The notes under the pieces were generated by a model. That model was not told the origin of the DNA and did not search any database. It saw only the letters and a list, made by a program, of their open reading frames with translations. The translations under genes were made by a program, and so were the position numbers. This document shows positions 8,554-16,948 of a DNA stretch of 64,000 bases, one piece after another. How positions within the stretch are numbered: position 1 is the stretch's first letter; every line of letters starts with the position of its first letter. Origin of the DNA: Synoicihabitans lomoniglobus (lineage in GTDB: Bacteria > Verrucomicrobiota > Verrucomicrobiia > Opitutales > Opitutaceae); contig NZ_CP119075.1 in the NCBI RefSeq assembly GCF_029023725.1, positions 1,793,501-1,857,500 of the forward strand. Direction: 5' to 3'.

Positions 8554-11106
8554 CTAGAAACGTCGGGTGAAGACGAGTTTGGCTCCGGGGCCGGGGGCTT
8601 TGGTCAGCAGGGTGTTGGCGGAGAACACCGGTTCGGCGCCGTAGAACACGTCGGCGTCGGTGAGGTTGGTGCCGTGCAAGGCGATGTCCCAGTGGTCGGT
8701 CGTGTAGCTGAGGCGGGCGTCGATGGCGGTGGTGGCCGGCAGGCGCATGGTGCGATCGAAATTGTGCCAGTAGGCGTCGCTCCAGATGAGGAACACGCCG
8801 AGATCGAATCCGGCGGGCAGGGCGAACTGCGCGTGGAGCTTGGCCTGATTTTGCGGCGCACCGGGGTATTCGAGATTTGGATTCGAGTCCGGGCGTGAAT
8901 AAGGGCCGTAGCCGGGGGCGGCGGAAACGCCGGAGAAGTTATTGGTCAATTGACCGCCGTAGAGCGCCCATTGTTCTTCCGTCAACGGAATGGAGCGAAA
9001 GCCGAGCGGCGTGAGCCGGTTGATGCGCTGGTGGCCGACTGACGCGATGAGGGCGAACGTGTCGGAAGGGGCGTAAGTGAGCTCGAATTCCACCCCGCGA
9101 CCTTCGAGTTCCTGAGCGGCGTTGTCGCGCACGCTGAATGCGGTTTGCTCCCATTGGTAGGCGGATAGCGACGCGAAAAGGGTATCCTCAGTGAGCGACA
9201 TTTTTACGCCGATTTCCTCGAGTTGATTCTCCGCAAAATTGCCTTTGCCGACGATCGCTCCGCCGTCGATGGGATCGAGTGAGGTGCCGTATTGGAAGGT
9301 GGCGTAGAGTCGGGTTTGCGGCGTGACGGCCCACACGGGACTGAAGCTGAAGCTGGTGTAGTTTTTCTCGTCGGACACGGGATCGCGCGCGGGGTCGTCG
9401 GCGGCGATGCGATCGACGCCATCGGGGTAAGTCGTGCGATAAGGCGCGTGGGTGGCGAGCACGGAGAGGTAGGTCGTGAGGGTGTCGGTGGGGTGGCTCT
9501 CGAGATAGCCGAACAGGCTGGTCTGCCAGAGTCGCGACTCGGCATTGGCACCGCCTTGCGAGGTGGGGGACCAGAAGTTGACGCCATTGGGATCGGTCTG
9601 GGAGCCCACCGGGATAACGGAATTGGCCGAGACGGCGGGACGGGTGATGTCGCGACGGCTGAACGGCTCGTCGAAGAAATCCTGCAACAGAGTCGCGTGG
9701 GTGTGACGCGCTGAAGCTCCGAGCGTTAGTTTCGAATCAAGCCAATCTAGCGATTGCTGGTGGGTGATCTTGGCTTCGAGCACGAGTTGGTCGGTGCTCA
9801 CGGCGTAGCCGTAGGTGGAGATTTTATTGGTGTGAATGTAGTCCAACAAGAACTGGCCGGTGAGCGTCGCGCCGGAGGCGCGCTGTTGCACGAGCTTGGC
9901 GAAGTAAAGGAGGTTGTCGGCGTCGGCGAAATCTTCGTCGGATGCCAACACGGTGCCGGCTGAGATCGGCGTGGTGAAGACGGTGCCGCCCGCGGCGAAG
10001 TAAGCGGGCGTGTATTGATAACCCGACGACGTTTGGTCGATGGTGGCGAGATCAGCCGCACTGAAACCCGCGTAAGCGATGGCCCGGTCGGCCGGATCGG
10101 ACAGGTTGAGCATGGCGTCACGCTGGGCGGGCGTCATGCGGTCGGAAGCGGCGGCGGCGTCGACGATCGCGGCGGGCACGACCAACGCGGTATTGGTGTA
10201 GATCGCGTCGCGATTGGCGCGGCCGTCCCAAGCGGAAGAGGCGATGTTGATGGGTTCGCCTATGACGTAGCGACTTTCGTCGATGAGTTGCTGCGTGGGG
10301 CGGTTCCAACCAGCGTTTTCGTTGGACTTGAAGCGAAAGGCTTCGGCTCCGGTGAAGAGGGTCAAATCGGAGGCGAGCTGGACTTTGATCGAGCCGTAGA
10401 GTGACACGAAGTCGTTGTTCACGCGGTCGTAGGGCGTGCCGCCCAGTTGCGCGGTGAGCGAGACGCGGTAGGCGGCGGGACGATCACCGAGCAGAAAAGG
10501 TGCGCCGGTATCGATTTGCGCCCGGTAGTGATCGTCGGTGCCGATCTCAGTCGTGAGCACCGTGCGACGACGATCGAAGTAGGGGGTCTTGGGAATCAGA
10601 TTGGTATAGCCGCCGGCCTGACCAGCACCGAAGTGCGACGGCGCGGGACCCTTGACCACGTCGAGGGACTCGAAGGCGCCGAACGACAACGGCATCTCGT
10701 TGCGCTGGTAGGCGCGTTGCAGGCCGTCGAAATAGACGCCGCCGATGGCGCCGCGGAGAATGGGCGAGCCGGGCACGCCGTAATAGTTGGTTTGTTGGGT
10801 GCCGGAACCGATTTTGCCGAGATCGTCGAAGTCCTGAATATCGAATCGCTTCAACATTTCGGGCGTGAGCACGGTCACCGAGCGCGGGGCATCGAGCACG
10901 GATTGAGTATCAAAAATCGACGAGGTTGGGCGCGAGGTCGGCAGCAGATCGCCGGAAGTTGCGAGGGCGGTTTCCGTGGCAATAAAGGCGGCCAGTTCGG
11001 TCACAGGCTCATCGTTTCCAACGACTTGAGCAATTGCGTGGGATGGCGTTGCCCAAGCGAGAACGGCAGTGAGAAAGGACGACGATGCGAAGCGAAATGA
11101 TGGCAT
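8554..11106 (-). CDS. TonB-dependent receptor
   Basis: This is a complete outer-membrane receptor of about 850 residues. The selected ATG begins MPSFRFASSSF and gives a signal peptide ending near Ala-Ile-Ala-Gln. A plug domain follows, with VTVLTPEMLKRFDIQDFDDL and a VKGP motif (SLDVVKGPAPSHFG). The barrel ends in a C-terminal Phe (TRRF). It resembles the receptor at 36786 in length, in the plug sequence (VLTPE...KxFDDLxxxG) and in the barrel, so the two are paralogues. It is convergent with the PQQ dehydrogenase gene. The DUF2165/deaminase/binding-protein operon lies upstream on the same strand, which suggests that this receptor brings in the compound used there. Confidence 0.94.
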   Translation of the reverse strand: MPSFRFASSSFLTAVLAWATPSHAIAQVVGNDEPVTELAAFIATETALATSGDLLPTSRPTSSIFDTQSVLDAPRSVTVLTPEMLKRFDIQDFDDLGKIGSGTQQTNYYGVPGSPILRGAIGGVYFDGLQRAYQRNEMPLSFGAFESLDVVKGPAPSHFGAGQAGGYTNLIPKTPYFDRRRTVLTTEIGTDDHYRAQIDTGAPFLLGDRPAAYRVSLTAQLGGTPYDRVNNDFVSLYGSIKVQLASDLTLFTGAEAFRFKSNENAGWNRPTQQLIDESRYVIGEPINIASSAWDGRANRDAIYTNTALVVPAAIVDAAAASDRMTPAQRDAMLNLSDPADRAIAYAGFSAADLATIDQTSSGYQYTPAYFAAGGTVFTTPISAGTVLASDEDFADADNLLYFAKLVQQRASGATLTGQFLLDYIHTNKISTYGYAVSTDQLVLEAKITHQQSLDWLDSKLTLGASARHTHATLLQDFFDEPFSRRDITRPAVSANSVIPVGSQTDPNGVNFWSPTSQGGANAESRLWQTSLFGYLESHPTDTLTTYLSVLATHAPYRTTYPDGVDRIAADDPARDPVSDEKNYTSFSFSPVWAVTPQTRLYATFQYGTSLDPIDGGAIVGKGNFAENQLEEIGVKMSLTEDTLFASLSAYQWEQTAFSVRDNAAQELEGRGVEFELTYAPSDTFALIASVGHQRINRLTPLGFRSIPLTEEQWALYGGQLTNNFSGVSAAPGYGPYSRPDSNPNLEYPGAPQNQAKLHAQFALPAGFDLGVFLIWSDAYWHNFDRTMRLPATTAIDARLSYTTDHWDIALHGTNLTDADVFYGAEPVFSANTLLTKAPGPGAKLVFTRRF

Positions 11107-11232
11107 GGATGACAGGGCGCGCCGGGGCACCGACGGGAGTCGATAGACGCAAAACGCGCAACGTGAGTGGTTGCGCGTGCGAGGGGCGAGCTGAAAATTT
11201 CAGAGCCCGAACGAAGGGATTTCGCCCGTTAA

Positions 11233-11760
11233 CTATGCGTCAGATTCATTTTCACCGTCCGCAGCGGCCAGAAAAAGCAGCACGATACCGATGCAGGCGA
11301 ACATGCGAAACGCCGCATCCTGGCCATTCCAGGTGCTGGATTGCCACATGAGAAACCACTCTCCGCCGACGGTGATGAAGGCCACGAACCACTGCAGCAT
11401 GCTGAGCGTCAGGCCGAGCACGGCGAATTTTTTGGCAGCGCGAAACGCGACGACGGGCGCGCGGCGTTGTTGGAAGAGTTGAAAAGCGCCATAAGTGCAG
11501 AGGGCGCATGACACGGCTTCCCACAGAATGATCGTCACGTAAAACGCGTGATAAAACCACCAACTGCCATCGCCGGGCGTGGGATCACGCAACGCTCGCC
11601 ACACCTGACTTTCGCCCGAGAAGAGCGAGTCCATGGCGAGCACGTGCTCCACGAAGCCATAGTTGGAAGCGTAGTCGAAAAACGCGTTGTTGAGGACGAC
11701 GATGAAGAGGAAGAGCGCGACGGCGGCGACGAGCGCGATTTTGCAGAGTCGAATGGTCAT
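11233..11760 (-). CDS. DUF2165-family small integral membrane protein
   Basis: This 175-residue inner-membrane protein has four hydrophobic segments (about residues 5-27, 68-92, 105-130 and 148-167). The first loop has the pattern NNxxDYxSNxxFVxHVLxMD, as in the DUF2165 family of predicted small membrane proteins, whose function is unknown. It is the last gene of a probable operon with the deaminase (45-bp gap) and the binding protein. No catalytic residues can be named. Confidence 0.82.
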   Translation of the reverse strand: MTIRLCKIALVAAVALFLFIVVLNNAFFDYASNYGFVEHVLAMDSLFSGESQVWRALRDPTPGDGSWWFYHAFYVTIILWEAVSCALCTYGAFQLFQQRRAPVVAFRAAKKFAVLGLTLSMLQWFVAFITVGGEWFLMWQSSTWNGQDAAFRMFACIGIVLLFLAAADGENESDA

Positions 11761-11805
11761 GGCGGGAAAGGGAGGTGTGGTGCGGAAGGCGGCGGACGGC
11801 GGAAA

Positions 11806-13122
11806 TCAATGAGCCGCGAGTTCGCGGTAATCGGGTGGTTCAGATTCGCGAAAACTCTCGCCGTGAATGAGACGGCGCGGCGCGGCGGGGCGGGCAAGAA
11901 ACTCGTTGAAGGTGGCGGCGGGCGAGACGACCAGATCGGCGGGAGACCCGGGAGTGACGCGTCCGTATTGCGGCAACCCCATGATGGTGGCCGGGGCGGT
12001 GGTGACAGTGGCGGCGGCGGCGTGCATGCGCGTATCCAAATGTCCGACACGCACGCCGGCCTGCCACACCTCGAACAGATCGTAGTCGCCCCAGGCGAAG
12101 AACGCATCGCGCACGTTGTCACTCGCGCAGGCCACGGTGAGGCCGACTTGCATGAGTTCATGGATACGAGTGAGGCCGCGCCACTGTGGTGTGCGGGGAT
12201 GGCCTTGTTCGTCCCACTGGCGACCCTGGAGGTAGAGATTACACAGCGGGAGCACAATGAGCTGGATCCCGGCTTGTTTGATCAAATCAATGGTCGAAGC
12301 GGCGCGGGCGTCCTCGTGAAGGGAAAGTGAGCAATTGTGGCCGCAGGTGACCGGGTAGGGGAATTCATTGCGCAGCACGGCTTCGGCGGTGGCTCGCAGG
12401 CATTCGGCTTGGGCCAGTCCACTTTCATCGATGTGCAGATCGACCCCCAGTTCGAGTTCGCGGGCGGCGGCGAGCAGGTAATCGAGTTGCGCCGGAAGAT
12501 CAGGATTGGGTTGAGGAAAGCCACCAATGGCCGACGCCCCGCCATCACGGGTGAGTTTCATCACGCGATCGGCTTCGCCGGCGGAGAAGGCGGCGACGTT
12601 GCACAGGCTTACGGTTTGCAAGGCGATGCGGCCCTGCCATTCCGTGCGCAGTTGCGCCATGACTTCGTGGGATTCCGCACCGAGTTCGCCGCCGGAGTCG
12701 AGATGGGTGCGCACGGCGTTGGTGCCGTGGGCCCACGCCGAACGCAGCCCGAACTCGGCGCGGCGGTAGACATCGGCGGTGGTCCAACGGGCGGTGGCGT
12801 CGTGGCGGAGAATTTCAATGGCATCCCAAAACTCTCCCCGTGGATTGGGGGCGCGGTCCCACGTGTGGGTTTTGTCCAAGTGGGTGTGCGCGTCGATGAG
12901 ACCGGGCCACACGATCCGACCGCCGAGATCGGTCTGCGCGGTGTCGGGCGGTGCAGCCAACCCAACGGAGCCGGTGGCGGATCGCACGCCGACGATCAAG
13001 GGTCCATCGATTAGAATATCGCATTCCGTCCACGGCTCGATGGCGCGTGGGTCGGTCGGGGCAGCCGCCACGGCGGAGGGCAGACACGCGCATGGCACGC
13101 GAGCGTGACGGTAGAGATGCAT
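11806..13122 (-). CDS. Cytosine-deaminase-like amidohydrolase
   Basis: This 438-residue cytoplasmic enzyme of the amidohydrolase superfamily has no signal peptide. Metal and catalytic motifs can be read in order: DAHTHLDKTHTWDR (HxH), DLHIDES (His and catalytic Glu region), CGHNCSL (His) and ASDNVRDAFFAWGDYD (Asp). This set matches the cytosine deaminase/isocytosine deaminase branch, especially versions with SDNxRDxFxxxGDYD. It probably deaminates an amino-pyrimidine-like ring. The gene follows a THI5/NMT1-type binding protein gene after 40 bp and precedes the DUF2165 gene. The substrate is inference; other heterocycles are possible. Confidence 0.86.
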   Translation of the reverse strand: MHLYRHARVPCACLPSAVAAAPTDPRAIEPWTECDILIDGPLIVGVRSATGSVGLAAPPDTAQTDLGGRIVWPGLIDAHTHLDKTHTWDRAPNPRGEFWDAIEILRHDATARWTTADVYRRAEFGLRSAWAHGTNAVRTHLDSGGELGAESHEVMAQLRTEWQGRIALQTVSLCNVAAFSAGEADRVMKLTRDGGASAIGGFPQPNPDLPAQLDYLLAAARELELGVDLHIDESGLAQAECLRATAEAVLRNEFPYPVTCGHNCSLSLHEDARAASTIDLIKQAGIQLIVLPLCNLYLQGRQWDEQGHPRTPQWRGLTRIHELMQVGLTVACASDNVRDAFFAWGDYDLFEVWQAGVRVGHLDTRMHAAAATVTTAPATIMGLPQYGRVTPGSPADLVVSPAATFNEFLARPAAPRRLIHGESFRESEPPDYRELAAH

Positions 13123-13162
13123 CGTGTGCTGAATCAGCTCAGCCTGTGCCCGTGTTCAAATG

Positions 13163-14167
13163 TCACGGTAGATAACGCGTAGATACCACTTGGTCGGTGG
13201 TGACCTTGCCGGCGGGGCGAAGGATGCCGAGCGATTCGAGTTGTTCGATCTGGGTTTGGAAGCGCGGCAGGCTCACGCGACCGATTTGATCGGGGCCACC
13301 GTCGACCCGGCCGACGACGAGTTTTTCGTCGATGATCATTTGCCGAGAGTAGGCGAGGAAGGCGTCGGAATTCTTGGGGTTGACCTGCTTCATCAAGTCA
13401 TGGGCGGGCGTGGGGTCGCCGAAGAGGTAATCCTCCCACCCGCGAATGTAGGCGGCCATGAAAGCCTGCATCTGCTCGGGATGGGCGGCGGCCCAGTTTT
13501 TGTTGGCGACGATGACCGTGTAGGCGTCGAAGCCGGCGTCCCATGCGTAGAGGAATTTCGGTTTCTGGGCCCCGCCTTGCTCGATATAAAACGGCTCCGC
13601 GATGTAGAATCCCTGTTGAATGAAGTTCTGGTCGGCGATGAAGTTGGCGACTTGGAAGTTCTGAGGAATGATATTGAAATCGATGCCGTATTTTTTGCGC
13701 AGGTAGGGCAAAAATGCCCACTCGGGACGCGCCATGATCGTGGTGCCGTCGAGTTGTTCGAACGAAGTGATCGGATTGTCGGCGTGAAGCATCAGCACGG
13801 ACGGGTCGTTCTGAAACACCGCGCCGATGTTGACGACCGGCAGACCCTCGGCGATGGCGAGAATGACGTTGGTGCTGTCGGCTTGGGCCACCTGTGCTTG
13901 GCCGCCAGCGAGTTTTTGCATGGCAAATGCATTGGCTCCGCCTTGGTCGATGCGGACATCGAGACCCGCTTCGGCGAACCACCCCTTCGCCTTGGCTTGG
14001 TAGAAGCCGCCGTGTTCGGGTTCGGCGATCCAATCGAGTTGCACCACCATGGGGAGGCGTTGAGGTGAGTCGCCGGCGGCGGCGTCCGGAGGACTCGAAC
14101 GACTGCAACCAAAACCGATGAGTAGAAGCGAAGCGAGAAGGGGGAAACAAATGCGGGTCCGATTCAT
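13163..14167 (-). CDS. THI5/NMT1-like ABC transporter substrate-binding lipoprotein
   Basis: This 334-residue protein is probably a periplasmic solute-binding lipoprotein. The ATG at 14167 (MNRTRICF) gives a signal peptide ending in a lipobox-like LIGFGC. The mature part starts with VVQLDWIAEPEHGGFYQAKAKGW; the EHGGFYQA motif and following GL-x-V-x-I-x-GG are typical of pyrimidine/thiamine-precursor binding proteins (ThiY/THI5-like). No permease or ATPase gene adjoins it. It may use the ABC membrane parts encoded at 18907-20481, where its closest paralogue in the window lies. The deaminase-like gene follows in the same orientation. Confidence 0.88.
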   Translation of the reverse strand: MNRTRICFPLLASLLLIGFGCSRSSPPDAAAGDSPQRLPMVVQLDWIAEPEHGGFYQAKAKGWFAEAGLDVRIDQGGANAFAMQKLAGGQAQVAQADSTNVILAIAEGLPVVNIGAVFQNDPSVLMLHADNPITSFEQLDGTTIMARPEWAFLPYLRKKYGIDFNIIPQNFQVANFIADQNFIQQGFYIAEPFYIEQGGAQKPKFLYAWDAGFDAYTVIVANKNWAAAHPEQMQAFMAAYIRGWEDYLFGDPTPAHDLMKQVNPKNSDAFLAYSRQMIIDEKLVVGRVDGGPDQIGRVSLPRFQTQIEQLESLGILRPAGKVTTDQVVSTRYLP

Positions 14168-14306
14168 GGGATGGCGCAGGTTGGCTGGCATTCGTTTTGC
14201 TGGCAACTCTGCGGCCGCGTTCAATTGGAGGCGTTGGTCATGTCGAAGACCTTACGCGGGTTGCTTCGACCCCGTCAGATCCCGCGTCGTTTAAACTCAT
14301 TCGATT

Positions 14307-15200
14307 ATGCGTATTACGACTCGAGGGCTCCGTGGACGGAGCCATTGGTTCAGTGCCTTCGCCGGCGCTTTGATGTTGATGTCCGGGGGCGGCCTGTGGG
14401 CTGCGTCGCAACTGGCGGTTTCGAAGACGGCGGGTTCGCCTTATGACTTGAAAATTACGGCGGGTCTCGCGGACGTGCCATCAGGCGAAGACCGCTTCGT
14501 GGCGTGGAGCGACTTGGATTCCCTGCCGACGGAAGTCCTGGAATTGGAGGGCGAATTTGTTCCGGGCATGCAATCGGTCACGGTGGTATTTCTCGATCAG
14601 GTCATGGGCGCGCTCCCGGTCGCGTCGCAAGCCGATACAGTCTTGGCGTGGTGCACCGACGGCTACTTCTCGATCTACCCGCCGGAGTTTATCGCCCGGC
14701 AGCGACCGTTTGTCGTGCTGCGGATTAACGGCGATGGTCCGGATAAGTGGCCACCGGAGGGGCTCAACTTTAACCCCGGTCCCTACGTGATCAGTGTGGC
14801 GGACGAAGTGGTGCCGGGCACGGAGGCGATTCTCGACGTCGGACACAAACGGCCGTGGGGCGTCGATCGCATTGCGTTCGTGGCGTTGAACACCGCGCTG
14901 GCTCCGGCGCATACGGGCAAGTGGCGCGAACTGAGTACGGCCGGAAATGTCGGGCGCGATATCTGGGTCAACTCGTGTTCCAGTTGCCACCCCGGACCAG
15001 GAGGCTTGGTGGGCGGCGACAAGAGCCAGCGACCGTTTGAAATTTTGGCGGCACATGCGAAATACAATACCGACTATTTCCGCACCTACGTGCGTAGTCC
15101 GACGAGTGTCGTGCCGAGTGCCAAAATGGAGGCGCATCCCCACTATACTGATGAGCAACTTGACGCGCTCATCGCGTTCATCACCGCCGAACAAGGGTAG
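14307..15200 (+). CDS. Exported cytochrome c protein with N-terminal oxidoreductase-like domain
   Basis: This 297-residue protein has a signal peptide (hydrophobic stretch about residues 14-33). A domain of about 170 residues follows (WCTDGYFSIYPPEF, PFVVLxxxGxGPDKWP) that I only tentatively liken to the molybdopterin-binding sulfite-oxidase-type fold. The C-terminal c-type cytochrome domain has CSSCH at about residues 224-228 and a Met near the end as possible axial ligand. The paralogue at 24937 has the same layout. It is probably a periplasmic electron carrier or redox partner. The TAG stop lies within the first GGTAGGGC-type REP copy. Confidence 0.8.
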   Translation: MRITTRGLRGRSHWFSAFAGALMLMSGGGLWAASQLAVSKTAGSPYDLKITAGLADVPSGEDRFVAWSDLDSLPTEVLELEGEFVPGMQSVTVVFLDQVMGALPVASQADTVLAWCTDGYFSIYPPEFIARQRPFVVLRINGDGPDKWPPEGLNFNPGPYVISVADEVVPGTEAILDVGHKRPWGVDRIAFVALNTALAPAHTGKWRELSTAGNVGRDIWVNSCSSCHPGPGGLVGGDKSQRPFEILAAHAKYNTDYFRTYVRSPTSVVPSAKMEAHPHYTDEQLDALIAFITAEQG

Positions 15201-15250
15201 AGCGGTTTCGCCGTAAACCGCCGCAGGCTGATGGAGCGGCGCGCTCGGCG
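15196..15250. repeat. REP/BIME copy 0, left part (split by IS481-like element)
   Basis: This is the left 55 bases of a 68-bp BIME that starts GGTAGAGCGGTTTCGCCG. Its remaining bases continue at 16579 after the insertion sequence. The uninterrupted copies at 16643, 16762 and 16881 show the original sequence. The upstream cytochrome gene ends at the TAG inside its first bases. Confidence 0.88.
15246..15250. other. Target-site duplication, left copy (CGGCG)
   Basis: These five bases directly left of the insertion sequence are identical to 16574-16578 on its right. In intact REP copies the CGGCG occurs once, in GCTCGGCGAGC. Confidence 0.88.
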
Positions 15251-16573
15251 TGTATGGACCCGGGTCAAGGGTAACAAGTGTGCCGGGTTAGGGGTTACAC
15301 TTTCGGATTTGAGTCCAAGGTATCAGCGACAAGAGGATGATAGGAACCTTTGGGCAACAGGGACGGAGTTTTACAGTCGATTAAACCGAGAGGGAACGCC
15401 GCGTAGTAGACCCGTAAGATGCCGTCGGTGGCAGTGGGCCTCAATGCCACCTCCAAACCATAAAAAGCACTGCCCACGTAGAAGAACCGATTGCGCACGG
15501 TAATCTCGCCCTTGCTTTTCACGCGACGCACCAAGTCACTGGAGTCATACTCGGCACACGGCAACGCAGACGGCATAGCGCGAGTGGACGGGTGGTAGTG
15601 TTGAGCCGGGCAATCCAGATTCAGCGAGTCATGAGGACGGTCATGATTGTAGGTGTGTCGGAAGGTATTGAACCGTTGCTGTGACGCATCTAAGTCGGAC
15701 CAGTCATGGCGCCTGAGCAGGTCATTTTTGAGGGTGCGGTGGAAGCGCTCGTCTTTGCCTTGGGTTTGAGGATGAAAGGGACGGCCATGGATGGTGAGCA
15801 CGCCCAGTTGGAGCAGCCAAACGCTCAGGGAGGTATACTTCTGGCCGTTACCAGACCAAGGGGGACCATTGTCACACAAGATACACATGGGTAACCCGTA
15901 GCGGCAGAACATGTTTTCAAGGTGCTTTCGCACGCCCTCACTTTGCTCATCCGCGCAGGCCCGCAACCCGATCAAATAGCGCGAACAGTCATCGAGCACG
16001 GTCAAGGGATGGCACCGACCGTGATGCATCGCAAAATGTCCCTTAAAATCCATCTGCCACAGCTCATTGGGAGTAGCGCGAGCAAAGCGTTGCCAAGGAC
16101 GATGTTTGGCTGATTCGGCAGGCTCGATGCATTCTTCCCGGCGCAAAATCCGGCCGATCGAGCTGGTGGAAGGTAAATCACAGACCCCTGTATTTTCGAG
16201 CCTGCGACGTAATTTACGTGGGCCCCAAGAAGGCTGCTCCTGGCGCACCCCGAGGAATTTTTGCTCCATAGCCAAAGAGGTCTGATTAGGACGACGAACG
16301 GGTTTAGGCTTGGTGGGAATAAGCGCATCGGCACCTCCCTGCGCTTCCCGATTTACCCACTTGTATCCTGTTTTTCGACTAATACCAAAACGAGAACAAG
16401 CCGCGCTGAAACTGATTCCTCGCAACTTGGATAGCGCGACAAACTCACGCCGTAATTGCACCATATCTTTAGTAATCCAAGGCATGGCAGGAAGGCCATG
16501 GCCTTCCTGCCATGCCTTGGAAACTGTAACCTCCAACCCGGCACACTTGTTACCCATAACCCGGCACGATACA
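15251..16573. mobile_element. IS481-like insertion sequence, 1323 bp
   Basis: A complete element is bounded by imperfect terminal inverted repeats of about 49 bp (15251-15299 and 16525-16573; 42 of the 49 positions match), both starting TGTAT. Each end holds one shared copy of GGGTAACAAGTGTGCCGGGTT, and the right end has a further upstream GTGCCGGGTTA, probably transposase binding sites. The single DDE transposase gene lies on the minus strand. The flanking CGGCG at 15246-15250 is repeated at 16574-16578, a 5-bp target duplication. Removing the element and one CGGCG restores an exact copy of the neighbouring REP unit, so the ends are precisely defined. Confidence 0.93.
15295..16485 (-). CDS. 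IS481-family DDE transposase
   Basis: This 396-residue transposase has an N-terminal helix-turn-helix (FSAACSRFGISRKTGYKWV, about residues 25-43) and a retroviral-integrase-type core. The DDE residues are visible in WQMDF, in LCDNG and in HPQTQGKDERFH. The start is taken at the ATG at 16485 (MPWITKDMVQLRREF); a longer frame runs into the terminal repeat and has no coding character. The TAA stop lies inside the left terminal inverted repeat. It appears intact and possibly active. Confidence 0.93.
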   Translation of the reverse strand: MPWITKDMVQLRREFVALSKLRGISFSAACSRFGISRKTGYKWVNREAQGGADALIPTKPKPVRRPNQTSLAMEQKFLGVRQEQPSWGPRKLRRRLENTGVCDLPSTSSIGRILRREECIEPAESAKHRPWQRFARATPNELWQMDFKGHFAMHHGRCHPLTVLDDCSRYLIGLRACADEQSEGVRKHLENMFCRYGLPMCILCDNGPPWSGNGQKYTSLSVWLLQLGVLTIHGRPFHPQTQGKDERFHRTLKNDLLRRHDWSDLDASQQRFNTFRHTYNHDRPHDSLNLDCPAQHYHPSTRAMPSALPCAEYDSSDLVRRVKSKGEITVRNRFFYVGSAFYGLEVALRPTATDGILRVYYAAFPLGLIDCKTPSLLPKGSYHPLVADTLDSNPKV

Positions 16574-16591
16574 CGGCGAGCACGCCCTACC
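16574..16591. repeat. Target-site duplication right copy plus right part of REP copy 0
   Basis: CGGCG (16574-16578) duplicates the left flank, and AGCACGCCCTACC completes the interrupted BIME, ending in the CCCTACC boundary at 16591. Confidence 0.88.
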
Positions 16592-16642
16592 GGGCCAGCC
16601 AGGTGGTGGGGTCGGGTGATGGCATTGCCGTGGTGGACCAAG

Positions 16643-16948
16643 GGTAGGGCGGTTTCGCCGTAAACCGCCTCGGGCTGATGGAGCGGCGCGCTCGGCGAGC
16701 ACGCTCTACCGGGCCAGCTAGGTGGCAGGGTTGGGTGATGGCATTACTGTAGTTGACCAAAGGTAGGGCGGTTTCGCCGTAAACCGCCTCGGGCTGATGG
16801 AACGGCGCGCTCGGCGAGCACGCCCTACCGGGCCAGCTAGGTGGTGGGATCGGGTGATGGCGTCGCTGTGGTTGACCAAGGGTAGGGCGGTTTCGCCGTA
16901 AACCGCCTTGGGTTGATGGAACGGCGCGCTCGGCGAGCACGCCCTACC
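16643..16948. repeat. Tandem array of REP/BIME units, 119-bp period
   Basis: Three intact 68-bp units lie at 16643-16710, 16762-16829 and 16881-16948. They repeat every 119 bp together with a 51-bp spacer starting GGGCCAGC, and a fourth unit (15196/16591) is split by the insertion sequence. Each unit reads GGTAGGGCGGTTTCGCCG...AAACCGCC, then a central TGATGGA, then GCGCGCTCGGCGAGCACGCCCTACC. It therefore has two hairpins facing each other and outer boundaries GGTAGGGC/GCCCTACC. Units and spacers differ at only a few positions. The last unit provides the stop codon of the binding-protein gene that ends at 16944. Confidence 0.93.

Noticed and set aside
15196..16948. CRISPR-like array
   Set aside because: The repeats are 68 bp with a 119-bp period, the intervening 51-bp segments are nearly identical rather than unique, and no cas genes are present.
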